Positions 4,847-12,244 of a stretch of DNA of 12,244 nt are shown in pieces. The translations under genes were made by a program, and so were the position numbers. Position 1 is the stretch's first letter; each line of letters starts with the position of its first letter. The stretch is from an uncultured Clostridia bacterium. GTDB taxonomy: Bacteria; Bacillota; Clostridia; UMGS1883. Location: the NCBI GenBank assembly GCA_947630525.1, contig CANRHW010000027.1:1-12244 (forward strand), given 5' to 3'. The notes under the pieces were generated by a model that did no database searches, was not told the DNA's origin, and saw only the letters and a list, made by a program, of their open reading frames with translations.

Positions 4847-5794
4847 ATGATAAAAACTCCGCTTTGTGAGCTTTTAGGAATAGAATATCCGATTTTTCAG
4901 GGCGGCATGGCCTGGATAGCCGACGCCGAGCTGGCGGCGGCCGTATCCAACGGCGGCGGCCTTGGGATAATTTCCGCAATGAATGCCGGCGGGGACTGGC
5001 TGCGGGAACAGATACGCAAGGCTAAATCTCTCACAGACAAGCCCTTTGGCGTGAATATAATGCTTATGAGCCCCCATGTTGACGAGGTGGCCCAGGTAGT
5101 AGCCGAAGAAAAAGTGGCTGTCGTTACCACCGGCGCGGGCAATCCCACCCGGTTTATGGAAAAATGGATAGCCGCCGGGATAAAGGTGATACCTGTAGTA
5201 GCTTCGGTAGCGCTTGCCAAAATGGCGCAGCGTGCCGGCGCGGCCGCCGTCATTGCGGAGGGCGGCGAAAGCGGCGGCCATGTGGGCGATTTGACTACTA
5301 TGGTCCTTGTGCCGCAGATTGTTGACGCCGTGGACCTTCCGGTGCTGGCAGCCGGCGGTATAGGCGACGGACGGGGCGTTGCGGCGGCATTCATGCTGGG
5401 CGCGGTAGGCGTACAGCTTGGGACGCGCTTCCTCGTGGCCAACGAGTGCAACGTGCACGAAAATTATAAGAAAAAGGTTCTAAAGGCCGGCGATGTGGAC
5501 ACTATCATGACCGGCAAACGTCTTGGCCACCCTGTCCGCAGTATAAAAAATCAATTTTCCAGGAACTACTTTAAGGCCGAATATGACGGCAGCGTTACCG
5601 ATGAGGAGCTTGAACAGATGGGCGTGGGCTCACTGTACAAGGCCGCCGTCGAGGGCAATGAAAAGGAAGGCAGCTTCCTGGCCGGGCAGATCAGCGCCAT
5701 GGTCAACAAGGAACAGCCCGCCGCCGAGATAATCACAGAGATTTTCACCGAGGCGGAGGAAGTACTCAAGGGGGCCGGGAAATGGGTAAGATAG
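4847..5794 (+). CDS. fabK: Enoyl-ACP reductase II, FMN-dependent
   Basis: FabK performs the last reduction of each elongation cycle (trans-2-enoyl-ACP to acyl-ACP) with NAD(P)H and bound FMN. The 315-residue protein has the nitronate monooxygenase-like TIM-barrel pattern: YPIFQGGMAW at 14-23, catalytic His145 within GGESGGHVGDLTTM (139-152), the flavin phosphate loop AAGGIGDGRG (168-177) and QLGTRF at 190-195. ESGGH and its context are the marks that separate FabK from general nitronate monooxygenases, and the operon position confirms it. It is the only enoyl reductase in the window; no FabI is seen. FabK is structurally unrelated to FabI and is generally insensitive to triclosan. Its 3' end overlaps fabD by 13 bases, implying translational coupling. 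Confidence 0.95.
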   Translation: MIKTPLCELLGIEYPIFQGGMAWIADAELAAAVSNGGGLGIISAMNAGGDWLREQIRKAKSLTDKPFGVNIMLMSPHVDEVAQVVAEEKVAVVTTGAGNPTRFMEKWIAAGIKVIPVVASVALAKMAQRAGAAAVIAEGGESGGHVGDLTTMVLVPQIVDAVDLPVLAAGGIGDGRGVAAAFMLGAVGVQLGTRFLVANECNVHENYKKKVLKAGDVDTIMTGKRLGHPVRSIKNQFSRNYFKAEYDGSVTDEELEQMGVGSLYKAAVEGNEKEGSFLAGQISAMVNKEQPAAEIITEIFTEAEEVLKGAGKWVR

Positions 5795-6699
5795 CCTTTG
5801 TTTTTTCCGGTCAGGGGTCTCAATACACCGGCATGGGCAGGGAGCTGTCAGAGATTAGCCCCGCGGCCCGGGCGGTTTTTTCCGCGGCTGAAAGCATTCG
5901 TCCCGGAACCAGTGAAATGTGTTTTTACGGCGACAAGGAGCAGCTCTCGCTGACCGTCAACACTCAGCCCTGTATGTACTGCGTGGATCTTGCCGCGGCC
6001 GAGGCCCTGCGGGAAGCAAATATCGTGCCCGACTGTGTGGCCGGCTTTTCGCTGGGCGAGCTGCCGGCTGTGGCCTTTGCCGGAATGCTGTCCCATGCGG
6101 AGGGGTTCCGTCTGGTAACGCTGCGCGGCGAGTATATGAATGAGGCCGCCGAGGAAACGGGCGGCGGCATGGCCGCTTGCGTAAAGCTCCCAAATGAGAC
6201 CGTGGAGGAACTGGCGGCGAAGTATAAAAACATATATCCCGTAAATTATAACTGCCCCGGTCAGCTTGTTGTGGCCGGTAGCAAGGAGGAGCTCCCGGCA
6301 TTTTCCGCCGATATAAAGGCCGCCGGGGGCCGAGCTATACCTCTTGCCGTGAGCGGGGCTTTTCATTCGCCTTTTATGGCCGGCGCCGCGGAACGTCTGT
6401 ACGCCGATATGGAAAAGGTCATTTTTTCCGAACCCGTGGTTACGGCGTATTCAAATTACACCGGCCGCCCCTATGACGATGACCCGGCGGTGCTTTTGCG
6501 CGAACAGATACAGAACCCCGTTCGCTGGCAAAGCATAGTTGAACACATGATAGCCGATGGGGTGGACACCTTTATTGAAGTCGGTCCGGGTAAGACCCTG
6601 TCGGGCCTTATTGCAAAAATCGATCCCGGCGTAAGGATATATAACGTTGAAAATAAAGAAACGCTCGAAGCGGCGGTTGCCGCGTTAAAAGGGGAGTGA
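5782..6699 (+). CDS. fabD: Malonyl-CoA:ACP transacylase
   Basis: FabD transfers malonyl from CoA to ACP, supplying the two-carbon donor for FabH and FabF. The 305 residues fit the family. Visible marks are the N-terminal FSGQGSQ (8-14), nucleophile Ser90 in GFSLGE, Arg115 in LRGEYM for the malonyl carboxylate, catalytic His195 in GAFHSPFM, and EVGPGKTLSG near the C-terminus. The nucleophile motif reads GFSLGEL rather than the GHSLGEY of E. coli; the residue before the serine varies in Firmicutes. The start overlaps the end of fabK by 13 bases, with AAGGGGG just upstream inside fabK. fabG follows after 4 bases. Confidence 0.96.
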   Translation: MGKIAFVFSGQGSQYTGMGRELSEISPAARAVFSAAESIRPGTSEMCFYGDKEQLSLTVNTQPCMYCVDLAAAEALREANIVPDCVAGFSLGELPAVAFAGMLSHAEGFRLVTLRGEYMNEAAEETGGGMAACVKLPNETVEELAAKYKNIYPVNYNCPGQLVVAGSKEELPAFSADIKAAGGRAIPLAVSGAFHSPFMAGAAERLYADMEKVIFSEPVVTAYSNYTGRPYDDDPAVLLREQIQNPVRWQSIVEHMIADGVDTFIEVGPGKTLSGLIAKIDPGVRIYNVENKETLEAAVAALKGE

Positions 6700-6703
6700 A
6701 TTT

Positions 6704-7447
6704 ATGCTTTTGGAAGGTAAAACCGCCGTTGTTACTGGCGGGTCTCAGGGAATAGGCAGGGCGATAGCCCTTGAACTTGCAAAAAACGGCGCCAACGTGG
6801 CAATACTCTATGTCGGCGACCGTGAACGCGGCGCCCAGACGGTCAAGGATATCGAGGCTCTCGGCGTACAGGCAATGGAAATCTACTGTAATGTGGCTGA
6901 TTTTGAGGAGTCCGCCTCCGCGGTAGAGGCCGTTAAGGCCAAATTCGGCAGGATTGATATACTTGTTAATAACGCCGGCATCACTCGTGATAATCTGATA
7001 CTTAAAATGAGCGAAGCGGAATTTGATTCCGTTATCAGCGTGAACCTTAAAGGCGCTTTCAATATGATCAAGCACACTTATCCCATATTTATGCGTCAAA
7101 AGTACGGCCGTGTCGTATCGATAAGCAGCGTGGTAGGTTTAGCCGGCAACAAGGGCCAGGCCAATTACAGCGCAAGCAAGGCCGGTATCATCGGTATCAC
7201 CAAGTCGGCCGCCAAGGAGCTGGCGTCGAGGAACGTGACGTATAACGCCATTGCGCCCGGCTTTATTGAAACGGATATGACCGCCGTTCTGCCCGAAGAG
7301 GCAAAAAAGGCCATGTGCGACCAGATACCTATGAAGCGTACCGGCAAGCCTCAGGACATTGCCAATCTGGCGCTGTTTTTGGTCAGCGATATGGCTTCGT
7401 ATATTACCGGCGAGGTCATCCGCTGTGACGGCGGTATGCAGATGTGA
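6704..7447 (+). CDS. fabG: 3-oxoacyl-ACP reductase
   Basis: A short-chain dehydrogenase that reduces 3-ketoacyl-ACP to 3-hydroxyacyl-ACP with NADPH. The 247 residues match FabG. The Rossmann loop TGGSQGIG is at 11-18, NNAG at 89-92, and the catalytic set is Asn114, Ser142, Tyr155 and Lys159 (YSASK). The C-terminal ITGEVIRCDGGMQM ending is classic FabG. ATG lies 4 bases after the fabD stop, with the ribosome binding site GGGGAG formed by the end of fabD. It is the only ketoreductase in this cluster. The M16 pair upstream usually neighbours another FabG-like reductase (YmfI) in Bacillus, but operon position makes FASII the clear role here. Confidence 0.96.
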   Translation: MLLEGKTAVVTGGSQGIGRAIALELAKNGANVAILYVGDRERGAQTVKDIEALGVQAMEIYCNVADFEESASAVEAVKAKFGRIDILVNNAGITRDNLILKMSEAEFDSVISVNLKGAFNMIKHTYPIFMRQKYGRVVSISSVVGLAGNKGQANYSASKAGIIGITKSAAKELASRNVTYNAIAPGFIETDMTAVLPEEAKKAMCDQIPMKRTGKPQDIANLALFLVSDMASYITGEVIRCDGGMQM

Positions 7448-7488
7448 GCGGACTTGGCCGGCAAAAAATCAGCAAATACTCTTTATAA

Positions 7489-7495
7489 AGAAGGA
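7489..7495 (+). promoter_or_regulatory. Ribosome binding site deciding the fabF start
   Basis: AGAAGGA ends on the first base of an ATG at 7495, so that ATG cannot use it. It stands 8 bases before the in-frame ATG at 7504, which begins MHRVAITGLG, the normal FabF N-terminus. A perfect palindrome, CTTTATAAAG (7481-7490), overlaps its 5' side. Confidence 0.85.
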
Positions 7496-7503
7496 TGAAC
7501 AAT

Positions 7504-8742
7504 ATGCATCGTGTTGCGATTACAGGTTTGGGCGCGGTTACTCCGGTGGGCAACAGCGTTTCGGAGATGTGGGAAAACATAAAGGCGGGCAAGTGCGGCA
7601 TCGGCTTTATTACCAGGTTCGACACGTCGGATTATAAGGTAAAGGTCGCTGCCGAGGTCAAGGATTTTGACCCGCTGACCGTTATGGACAAGAGCGAGGT
7701 CCGTAAAAGCGACAGATTTACTCAGCTTGCCATGGCGGCTACGGCCGAGGCTATGGACGTCTGCGGGCTTGTGAGCGGTGAAAATATCGCCCCGGACCGT
7801 TTCGGCGTATATTTCGGCAGCGGCATCGGCGGCATGGAGACCTTTATCACCGATGTTATCAAGTGCCATGAGGGCGGCCCAAGGAAGGTATCGCCCTATA
7901 TGGTGCCCGCTATGATAATCAATATGGCCGCCGGGACGATTGCCATAAAATATAAGTGCAAGGGCCCGGCTATTCCTGTGGTGACGGCCTGCGCCACCAG
8001 CACCAACGCCATTGGCGAGGCTTACCGGGCTATAAAGCACGGCTACGCCGACGCGATAATCGCCGGCGGCAGCGAGTCCGCCATACTCCCCGTGAGCGTG
8101 GCCGGTTTTGCCAATATGCACGCCCTGTCCGAGAGCGAGGACCCTATGCGGGCGTCGCTGCCGTTTAACGCGAATAGAGCGGGTTTTGTAATGGGCGAGG
8201 GTGCGGCCGTCATGGTACTTGAAGAAATGGAACACGCTAAGGCCCGCGGAGCTCATGTCTACGGCGAGCTTTGCGGTTACGGCTCCACCTGCGACGCCCA
8301 CCACATAACGGCGCCCGACCCGGAGGCCGAGGGCGGCGCGGCCGCCATAAAGATGGCCTATGACGAAGCGGGGGTCGATACCGACGATATTTATATCAAC
8401 GCTCACGGTACCGGCACCAGCCTTAACGATGCCAGCGAGACAGTGGCCATAAAAAAGGCTCTTGGCGAGGACAGGGCTTATAAGATAAGCGTTTCCTCAA
8501 CAAAGTCTATGACCGGCCATATGCTTGGAGCGGCGGGCGCGGTGGAAGCCGTTATATCGACTTTGGCGCTGAGGGACGGTATTGTTCCTCCCACGATAAA
8601 TCTTGACGAACAGGACCCCGCCTGCGATTTGAACTGCACTCCGAATGTGGCCGTGAAGCGCGATCTCAAGCTTTGCTTGTCAACATCTCTCGGTTTTGGC
8701 GGGCACAATGCCTGTGTGGCCATTAAAAAGGCCGAGCAGTAA
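7504..8742 (+). CDS. fabF: Beta-ketoacyl-ACP synthase II (elongation)
   Basis: FabF condenses acyl-ACP with malonyl-ACP and lengthens the chain by two carbons. The 412-residue protein has the full Cys-His-His triad of elongating synthases: Cys163 in TACATST, His301 in NAHGTGTSLND and His339 in STKSMTGHMLGAAGA. The C-terminal loop LGFGGHN is near 396-402. Positions of the triad agree with E. coli FabF. I start at ATG 7504; an in-frame ATG at 7495 would add three residues but has no spaced ribosome binding site. It lies 56 bases after fabG and 12 before accB. No FabB is present in the window, so this is the only elongating synthase here. Confidence 0.96.
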   Translation: MHRVAITGLGAVTPVGNSVSEMWENIKAGKCGIGFITRFDTSDYKVKVAAEVKDFDPLTVMDKSEVRKSDRFTQLAMAATAEAMDVCGLVSGENIAPDRFGVYFGSGIGGMETFITDVIKCHEGGPRKVSPYMVPAMIINMAAGTIAIKYKCKGPAIPVVTACATSTNAIGEAYRAIKHGYADAIIAGGSESAILPVSVAGFANMHALSESEDPMRASLPFNANRAGFVMGEGAAVMVLEEMEHAKARGAHVYGELCGYGSTCDAHHITAPDPEAEGGAAAIKMAYDEAGVDTDDIYINAHGTGTSLNDASETVAIKKALGEDRAYKISVSSTKSMTGHMLGAAGAVEAVISTLALRDGIVPPTINLDEQDPACDLNCTPNVAVKRDLKLCLSTSLGFGGHNACVAIKKAEQ

Positions 8743-8754
8743 AGGAGGAATACC

Positions 8755-9219
8755 ATGTCAGCATTCTCTATAGACGCACTGTTTGATGGACGTGAAAAGC
8801 TCAAGGCTATCGCGGAAATGATGGACGAGGCCGGATTGACGAAAATCAAGCTCAGAAATGACGACGAGGGCTTTGTGAGCGAGATAGAACTGGAACGCGG
8901 CGCAGTTGTTACGAGCTCAGCCATTTCCTCATCTCAGTCCGCCGCGGCCCCGGTTCAATCGACGCTTGCCGCCGCGCCAGTTGAGGGCACTCCCGTAAAG
9001 GCTCCCATGGTCGGCGTTTTCTACGCCGCTCCCTCGCCTGAAGAAAAGCCCTATGTCCAGGTGGGCGATAAGGTGAAGAAAGGCGACACGCTCTGCATAA
9101 TAGAGGCAATGAAGCTAATGAACGAGATAACCGCCGAGCAGGACGGGGAGATAGCCCAGGTCTGCATTGAGGACGGAGAGCTCGTTGAGTTTGGCCAGAC
9201 GTTGTTTGTGTTAAAATAA
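8755..9219 (+). CDS. accB: Biotin carboxyl carrier protein of acetyl-CoA carboxylase
   Basis: AccB carries CO2 on biotin between the AccC carboxylase and the AccA/AccD transferase. The 154 residues divide into an N-terminal helical part (1-50), an Ala/Ser/Pro-rich flexible linker (about 52-80) and a C-terminal biotinyl domain (81-154). Biotin attaches to Lys120 in the EAMKLMN motif. The thumb-like insertion of AccB proteins fits the stretch around AAPSPEEKPYVQVGD. The ribosome binding site AAAGGAGG overlaps the fabF stop codon, and fabZ follows after 9 bases. Placement between fabF and fabZ is the usual order in streptococcal and clostridial operons. Confidence 0.96.
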   Translation: MSAFSIDALFDGREKLKAIAEMMDEAGLTKIKLRNDDEGFVSEIELERGAVVTSSAISSSQSAAAPVQSTLAAAPVEGTPVKAPMVGVFYAAPSPEEKPYVQVGDKVKKGDTLCIIEAMKLMNEITAEQDGEIAQVCIEDGELVEFGQTLFVLK

Positions 9220-9228
9220 GGTGATAGT

Positions 9229-9636
9229 ATGAACAAAGAAGAAATCAAAAATATAATTCCTCACCGTGACAATATGCTCTTGGTGGACGAGGCGGAGGTG
9301 AGGGACGGCGTTGCCTACGGCAAGTATCACATTACCGGCGACGAGTTCTTTTTAAAGGGGCATTTCCCCGGCAACCCGGTGGTTCCCGGCGTTATCCTCT
9401 GTGAGATGATGGCCCAGGCCACTTGCGTTTTGCTGGCCGGAGAGACCTCCGGCAAAACGCCGTATTTTACGGGCCTGAATAATGTGAAATTTCGCAAGAC
9501 TGTGCTGCCGGGCGACACCTTTGAGACCCAGTGCCGCATAACCAAGGTCAAGGCTCCATTTTATTTTGCCGAGGGCAAGGGCTTTGTGGACGGCAAGCTC
9601 TGCACGAGCGGAGAATTCAGTTTTGCCGTAATGTAA
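9229..9636 (+). CDS. fabZ: 3-hydroxyacyl-ACP dehydratase
   Basis: FabZ removes water from 3-hydroxyacyl-ACP to give trans-2-enoyl-ACP. A single hot-dog fold of 135 residues carries the active-site pair His45 (GHFPGNPVVPGV) and Glu59 (CEMMAQ), 14 residues apart as in E. coli FabZ. Glu rather than Asp at the second position points to FabZ over FabA. The IIPHRDNMLLVD N-terminus (9-20) is also diagnostic. The ribosome binding site is a modest AAGGTG, 5 bases before the ATG. It is the only dehydratase in the window, so any unsaturated fatty acid branch must use another locus or a bifunctional activity. Confidence 0.96.
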   Translation: MNKEEIKNIIPHRDNMLLVDEAEVRDGVAYGKYHITGDEFFLKGHFPGNPVVPGVILCEMMAQATCVLLAGETSGKTPYFTGLNNVKFRKTVLPGDTFETQCRITKVKAPFYFAEGKGFVDGKLCTSGEFSFAVM

Positions 9637-9651
9637 TTGGAGTGAAACTAT

Positions 9652-10971
9652 ATGTTTTCAAAGATTTTGATAGCAAACAGGGGCGAAATAGCAATCCGCA
9701 TCATACGTGCCTGCCGGGAAATGGGGATCGAAAGCTTGGCCGTGTATTCTACTGCCGACGCCGACGCCCTCCATGTGTCGCTTGCCGACGACGCGGTCTG
9801 CATAGGCCCGCCCCTGCCAAAGGACAGCTATCTTAAAATGGAGACGCTTATTACCGTGGCCAAAGCCAAGGGCGCCCAGGCCATACATCCGGGCTATGGA
9901 TTTTTGTCAGAAAACGCCGACTTTGCCGATATGTGCGCCGAAAACGGCATAACTTTCATCGGCCCGCGCGGCGATGTGATACGCAAAATGGGCGATAAGG
10001 ACGCCGCCCGCCGCACAATGAAGGAGGCCGGCGTGCCGACCACGCCGGGCACGGGCATAGTTCGTGACGTGGCGGCGGCAAAGGCCGAGGCTGCAAAAAT
10101 CGGCTACCCTATAATGGTCAAGGCCACTGCCGGCGGCGGCGGCAAGGGCATCCGCATAGTGAAGAGCGAGGACGAGCTGGAAAAGGCCTTCCTTACCGCT
10201 TCAGCCGAGGCTCTTAACGCCTTTGGCAACGGCGACTGTTACATTGAAAAATTCCTTTCCCCGGTCAAGCATATCGAGGTTCAGCTCCTCTGCGACGAAA
10301 AGGGCAATATAGTATGTCTTGGCGAGCGGGAATGTTCTATACAGAAAAACAACCAAAAGCTGCTGGAGGAATCCCCGTCAAGCGCGGTCACCCCGGAGCT
10401 GAGGGAAAGGCTCTACGCCGCGGCGGTCAAGGCCGCCCGGGCTGCCGGTTATACAAACGCCGGCACGGTGGAGTTTTTGCTCGACAGGGACAATAATTTT
10501 TACTTTATGGAAATGAATACCCGGCTGCAGGTGGAACATCCCGTCACTGAAATGGTCACCAACATTGACCTTGTAAAGTGGCAGATACGTATTGCCGCCG
10601 GCGTGCCGCTGAACTTTGAACAGAAAAACGTATTTATTCACGGCCACAGCATTGAATGCCGCATAAATGCGGCGGGCGGCTCCGGCGAGATAAACATACT
10701 CCACGTGCCGGGCGGCTTCCGTGTGCGTTTTGATACGGCGCTTTACATGGGCTGCAAAATATCGCCTTACTACGATTCAATGATAGGCAAGCTTATCGTT
10801 CAGGCCAAGACCAGGGACGAAGCCATACGCCGTATGCAGTCGGCGCTTGGGGAGCTTATCATGGGCGGTGTGGATAACAATGTTGAAACGGAAATGGCGA
10901 TAATCGGCGACAAGGATTTTAAAAGCGGAAGCTATTACACCGATTTCATGAAAACTCACTTTGATAATTGA
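9652..10971 (+). CDS. accC: Biotin carboxylase subunit of acetyl-CoA carboxylase
   Basis: AccC uses ATP and bicarbonate to carboxylate the biotin on AccB. The 439-residue ATP-grasp protein shows FSKILIANRGEIAIR (2-16), the glycine-rich lid GGGGKG (161-166), HIEVQ (207-211), ECSIQKNNQK (227-236), the metal-binding EMNTRLQVEHPVTE stretch (287-300) and the catalytic Arg in ECRINA (Arg337). Two departures from E. coli are visible. The adenine-contact motif RRHQK reads KNNQK. The loop after ECRINA, normally EDP..NF.PSPGKI, is cut to AGGSGEI, which explains most of the ten-residue shortfall. Catalytic residues remain, so it should be active. The start has GGAG at 8 bases. Gaps are 15 bases upstream and 14 downstream. 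Confidence 0.96.
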   Translation: MFSKILIANRGEIAIRIIRACREMGIESLAVYSTADADALHVSLADDAVCIGPPLPKDSYLKMETLITVAKAKGAQAIHPGYGFLSENADFADMCAENGITFIGPRGDVIRKMGDKDAARRTMKEAGVPTTPGTGIVRDVAAAKAEAAKIGYPIMVKATAGGGGKGIRIVKSEDELEKAFLTASAEALNAFGNGDCYIEKFLSPVKHIEVQLLCDEKGNIVCLGERECSIQKNNQKLLEESPSSAVTPELRERLYAAAVKAARAAGYTNAGTVEFLLDRDNNFYFMEMNTRLQVEHPVTEMVTNIDLVKWQIRIAAGVPLNFEQKNVFIHGHSIECRINAAGGSGEINILHVPGGFRVRFDTALYMGCKISPYYDSMIGKLIVQAKTRDEAIRRMQSALGELIMGGVDNNVETEMAIIGDKDFKSGSYYTDFMKTHFDN

Positions 10972-10985
10972 TAAGGGTGATATGA

Positions 10986-11831
10986 ATGATTCCAAAGGGT
11001 CTGTTTAAAAAGGCCAATAACGAGCTTGAAAGCCGTCAGGTGGTAGAGGAATTTGTGGAACCTACCCAGACCTGCCCGGACTGCGGCTTTGAGCTGACGG
11101 CCTCCGAGCTAAAGGAAAACCGCGAGGTTTGCCAAAAATGCGGCCACCATTTCAGGATGAACGCCCGCCAGCGTATCGAGCTCATTGCTGATAAGGACAG
11201 CTTTGAAGAGCTTTACGCCGGAATGGAAAGCGTAAATATACTTGATTTTCCCGGTTATGACGAAAAGCTCCGCTCCAGCAAGGCCAAAAGCGGCGAAAGC
11301 GAGGGCGTAATTGTTGGCCGGGCCGCTATTGGCGGATATCCATGCGTCATGTTCATTATGGAACCTGAATTTATGATTGGCTCAATGGGCACCGTCGTTG
11401 GTGAAAAGATTACCCGCGCTTTTGAACTTGCCACGGAAGAAAGTTTGCCTGTGGTTGGATTTACCGTTTCCGGCGGCGCCAGAATGCAGGAGGGTATATT
11501 AAGCCTTATGCAGATGGCCAAGACCAGCGGCGCGGTCAAGCGCCACAGCGACGCGGGACTGCTTTATATCGTTGTGCTCACCGACCCGACCACCGGCGGC
11601 GTTACGGCTTCCTTTGCCATGGAGGGAGATATAATATTTGCCGAGCCGGGGGCCCTCGTGGGGTTTGCCGGCCCCAGGGTAATTGAACAGACAATTCGCA
11701 AAAAGCTCCCCAAGGGTTTCCAGACGGCGGAATTTTTGTTGGAACACGGCTTTGTGGACGCGATATCGCCACGCGGCGTTCAGCGGGATATGCTTGTTAA
11801 CCTGCTTGCGCTGCACTGTAAGGAGATTTGA
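10986..11831 (+). CDS. accD: Acetyl-CoA carboxylase carboxyltransferase beta subunit
   Basis: AccD pairs with AccA to move the carboxyl group from carboxybiotin to acetyl-CoA. The 281-residue protein begins with a zinc ribbon of four cysteines, Cys30, Cys33, Cys49 and Cys52 (CPDC and CQKC), the mark of bacterial AccD. A crotonase-like fold follows, with SGGARMQEG at 162-170 and TDPTTGGVTASFA at 199-211 forming the acyl-CoA pocket. ATG 10986 lies behind AAGGG at 8 bases; an overlapping ATG at 10982 is in another frame. accA begins 2 bases after the stop, with its ribosome binding site inside the end of accD, so the two subunits are translationally coupled. Confidence 0.96.
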   Translation: MIPKGLFKKANNELESRQVVEEFVEPTQTCPDCGFELTASELKENREVCQKCGHHFRMNARQRIELIADKDSFEELYAGMESVNILDFPGYDEKLRSSKAKSGESEGVIVGRAAIGGYPCVMFIMEPEFMIGSMGTVVGEKITRAFELATEESLPVVGFTVSGGARMQEGILSLMQMAKTSGAVKRHSDAGLLYIVVLTDPTTGGVTASFAMEGDIIFAEPGALVGFAGPRVIEQTIRKKLPKGFQTAEFLLEHGFVDAISPRGVQRDMLVNLLALHCKEI

Positions 11832-11833
11832 AT

Positions 11834-12244
11834 ATGGACGCTTATGACAAAGTGTTGGCGGCCCGCGCCAAAGGGCGGCCGACGGCTGTTGAGTATATCA
11901 AAAATATTTTTACCGATTTTCAGGAATTGCACGGGGATAGGCGCTACGCTGACGACGGCGCGATAATCGGCGGCATAGGCCGCCTTTGCGGCAGGCCGGT
12001 GACTGTTATAGCTCAGGAAAAAGGCAGCTCCACCAAGGACAAGGTAGAGCGCAATTTTGGCTCGCCAAATCCCGAGGGTTACCGCAAGGCTCTTCGCCTT
12101 ATGAAGCAGGCTGAAAAATTCGGCCGTCCCGTTATTTGTTTCGTCGATACCTCCGGCGCATATCCCGGCGTTGGAGCCGAGGAACGCGGCCAGGGCTTGG
12201 CTATTGCTGAAAATTTGATGGAAATGATGACCCTTAAAACGCCG
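11834..12244 (+). CDS. accA: Acetyl-CoA carboxylase carboxyltransferase alpha subunit (partial, 3' end outside window)
   Basis: The first 137 codons of AccA, open to the window edge. The frame starts at ATG with AAGGAG 8 bases upstream, inside the end of accD. It reads MDAYDKVLAARAKGRP, then the family's RYADDGAIIGGIGRL (37-51), PEGYRKALRLMKQAEKF (80-96) and the CoA-binding DTSGAYPGVGAEERGQ (105-120). E. coli has DTPGAYPG at the last site. The long N-terminal helical extension of E. coli AccA (about 60 residues) is missing: the protein begins close to the catalytic core. Both features are plausible for Firmicutes. With AccB, AccC and AccD upstream, the operon encodes all four carboxylase subunits. 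Confidence 0.95.
   Translation, partial: MDAYDKVLAARAKGRPTAVEYIKNIFTDFQELHGDRRYADDGAIIGGIGRLCGRPVTVIAQEKGSSTKDKVERNFGSPNPEGYRKALRLMKQAEKFGRPVICFVDTSGAYPGVGAEERGQGLAIAENLMEMMTLKTP

Noticed and set aside
7483..8406. Long open frame of 307 codons on the minus strand across fabF
   Set aside because: It lies opposite a gene with a complete catalytic triad, has no ribosome binding site that stands out and resembles no protein family. GC-rich codon bias in the real gene keeps the opposite strand open. The same applies to minus-strand frames over fabK, fabD, fabH and the first M16 gene.
1..12244. tRNA, rRNA, insertion sequences, phage or CRISPR elements
   Set aside because: I saw no transposase or integrase motifs, no terminal repeats, no tRNA-like cloverleaf and no repeat-spacer array. 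Coding density and codon style are even across the window.

Overview
The window reads as a piece of a Gram-positive, low-to-mid GC Firmicute of the class Clostridia. The signs are strong AAAGGAGG-type ribosome binding sites, consensus sigma-A promoters, heavy use of ATA isoleucine codons beside GC-rich alanine and glycine codons, an M16 peptidase pair of the YmfF/YmfH type, a FabK-type enoyl reductase, and a gene order typical of clostridial and streptococcal fatty acid synthesis (FASII) clusters. I cannot name a species.

Layout. Bases 1-184 carry, on the minus strand, a 48-codon cysteine/glycine/asparagine-rich micro-protein gene with its own ribosome binding site and a clean intrinsic terminator. 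Bases 185-341 are a divergent promoter region. From about 342 everything is on the plus strand: a small acidic, repeat-containing lipoprotein (342-737), then two abutting M16 peptidase homologues (797-2056, lacking HXXEH; 2057-3331, with HXXEH). They end at a strong intrinsic terminator (3381-3415).

A perfect consensus promoter (TTGACA, 17 bp, TATAAT) at 3445-3473 then drives a FASII operon: fabH, acpP, fabK, fabD, fabG, fabF, accB, fabZ, accC, accD and the first 137 codons of accA, which runs off the window. The genes are tightly packed (gaps of 2-15 bases or overlap), except for 58 bases before acpP, 107 bases before fabK and 56 bases before fabF.

How they work together. AccA, AccB, AccC and AccD make malonyl-CoA. 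FabD moves malonyl onto AcpP. FabH starts the chain, FabF elongates it, FabG reduces the ketone, FabZ dehydrates and FabK reduces the enoyl group. One complete elongation cycle is therefore encoded together. No pathway regulator (FapR-, FabT- or TetR-like) and no isomerase for unsaturated fatty acids lies in the window.

The core is a well-known pathway, and I see no wholly new enzymatic system. The least ordinary parts are the Cys-rich micro-protein with a sigma-K-like promoter, two strong adjacent hairpins between acpP and fabK, an imperfect dyad made of tandem hexamers at the fabH transcription start, and a shortened loop in AccC.
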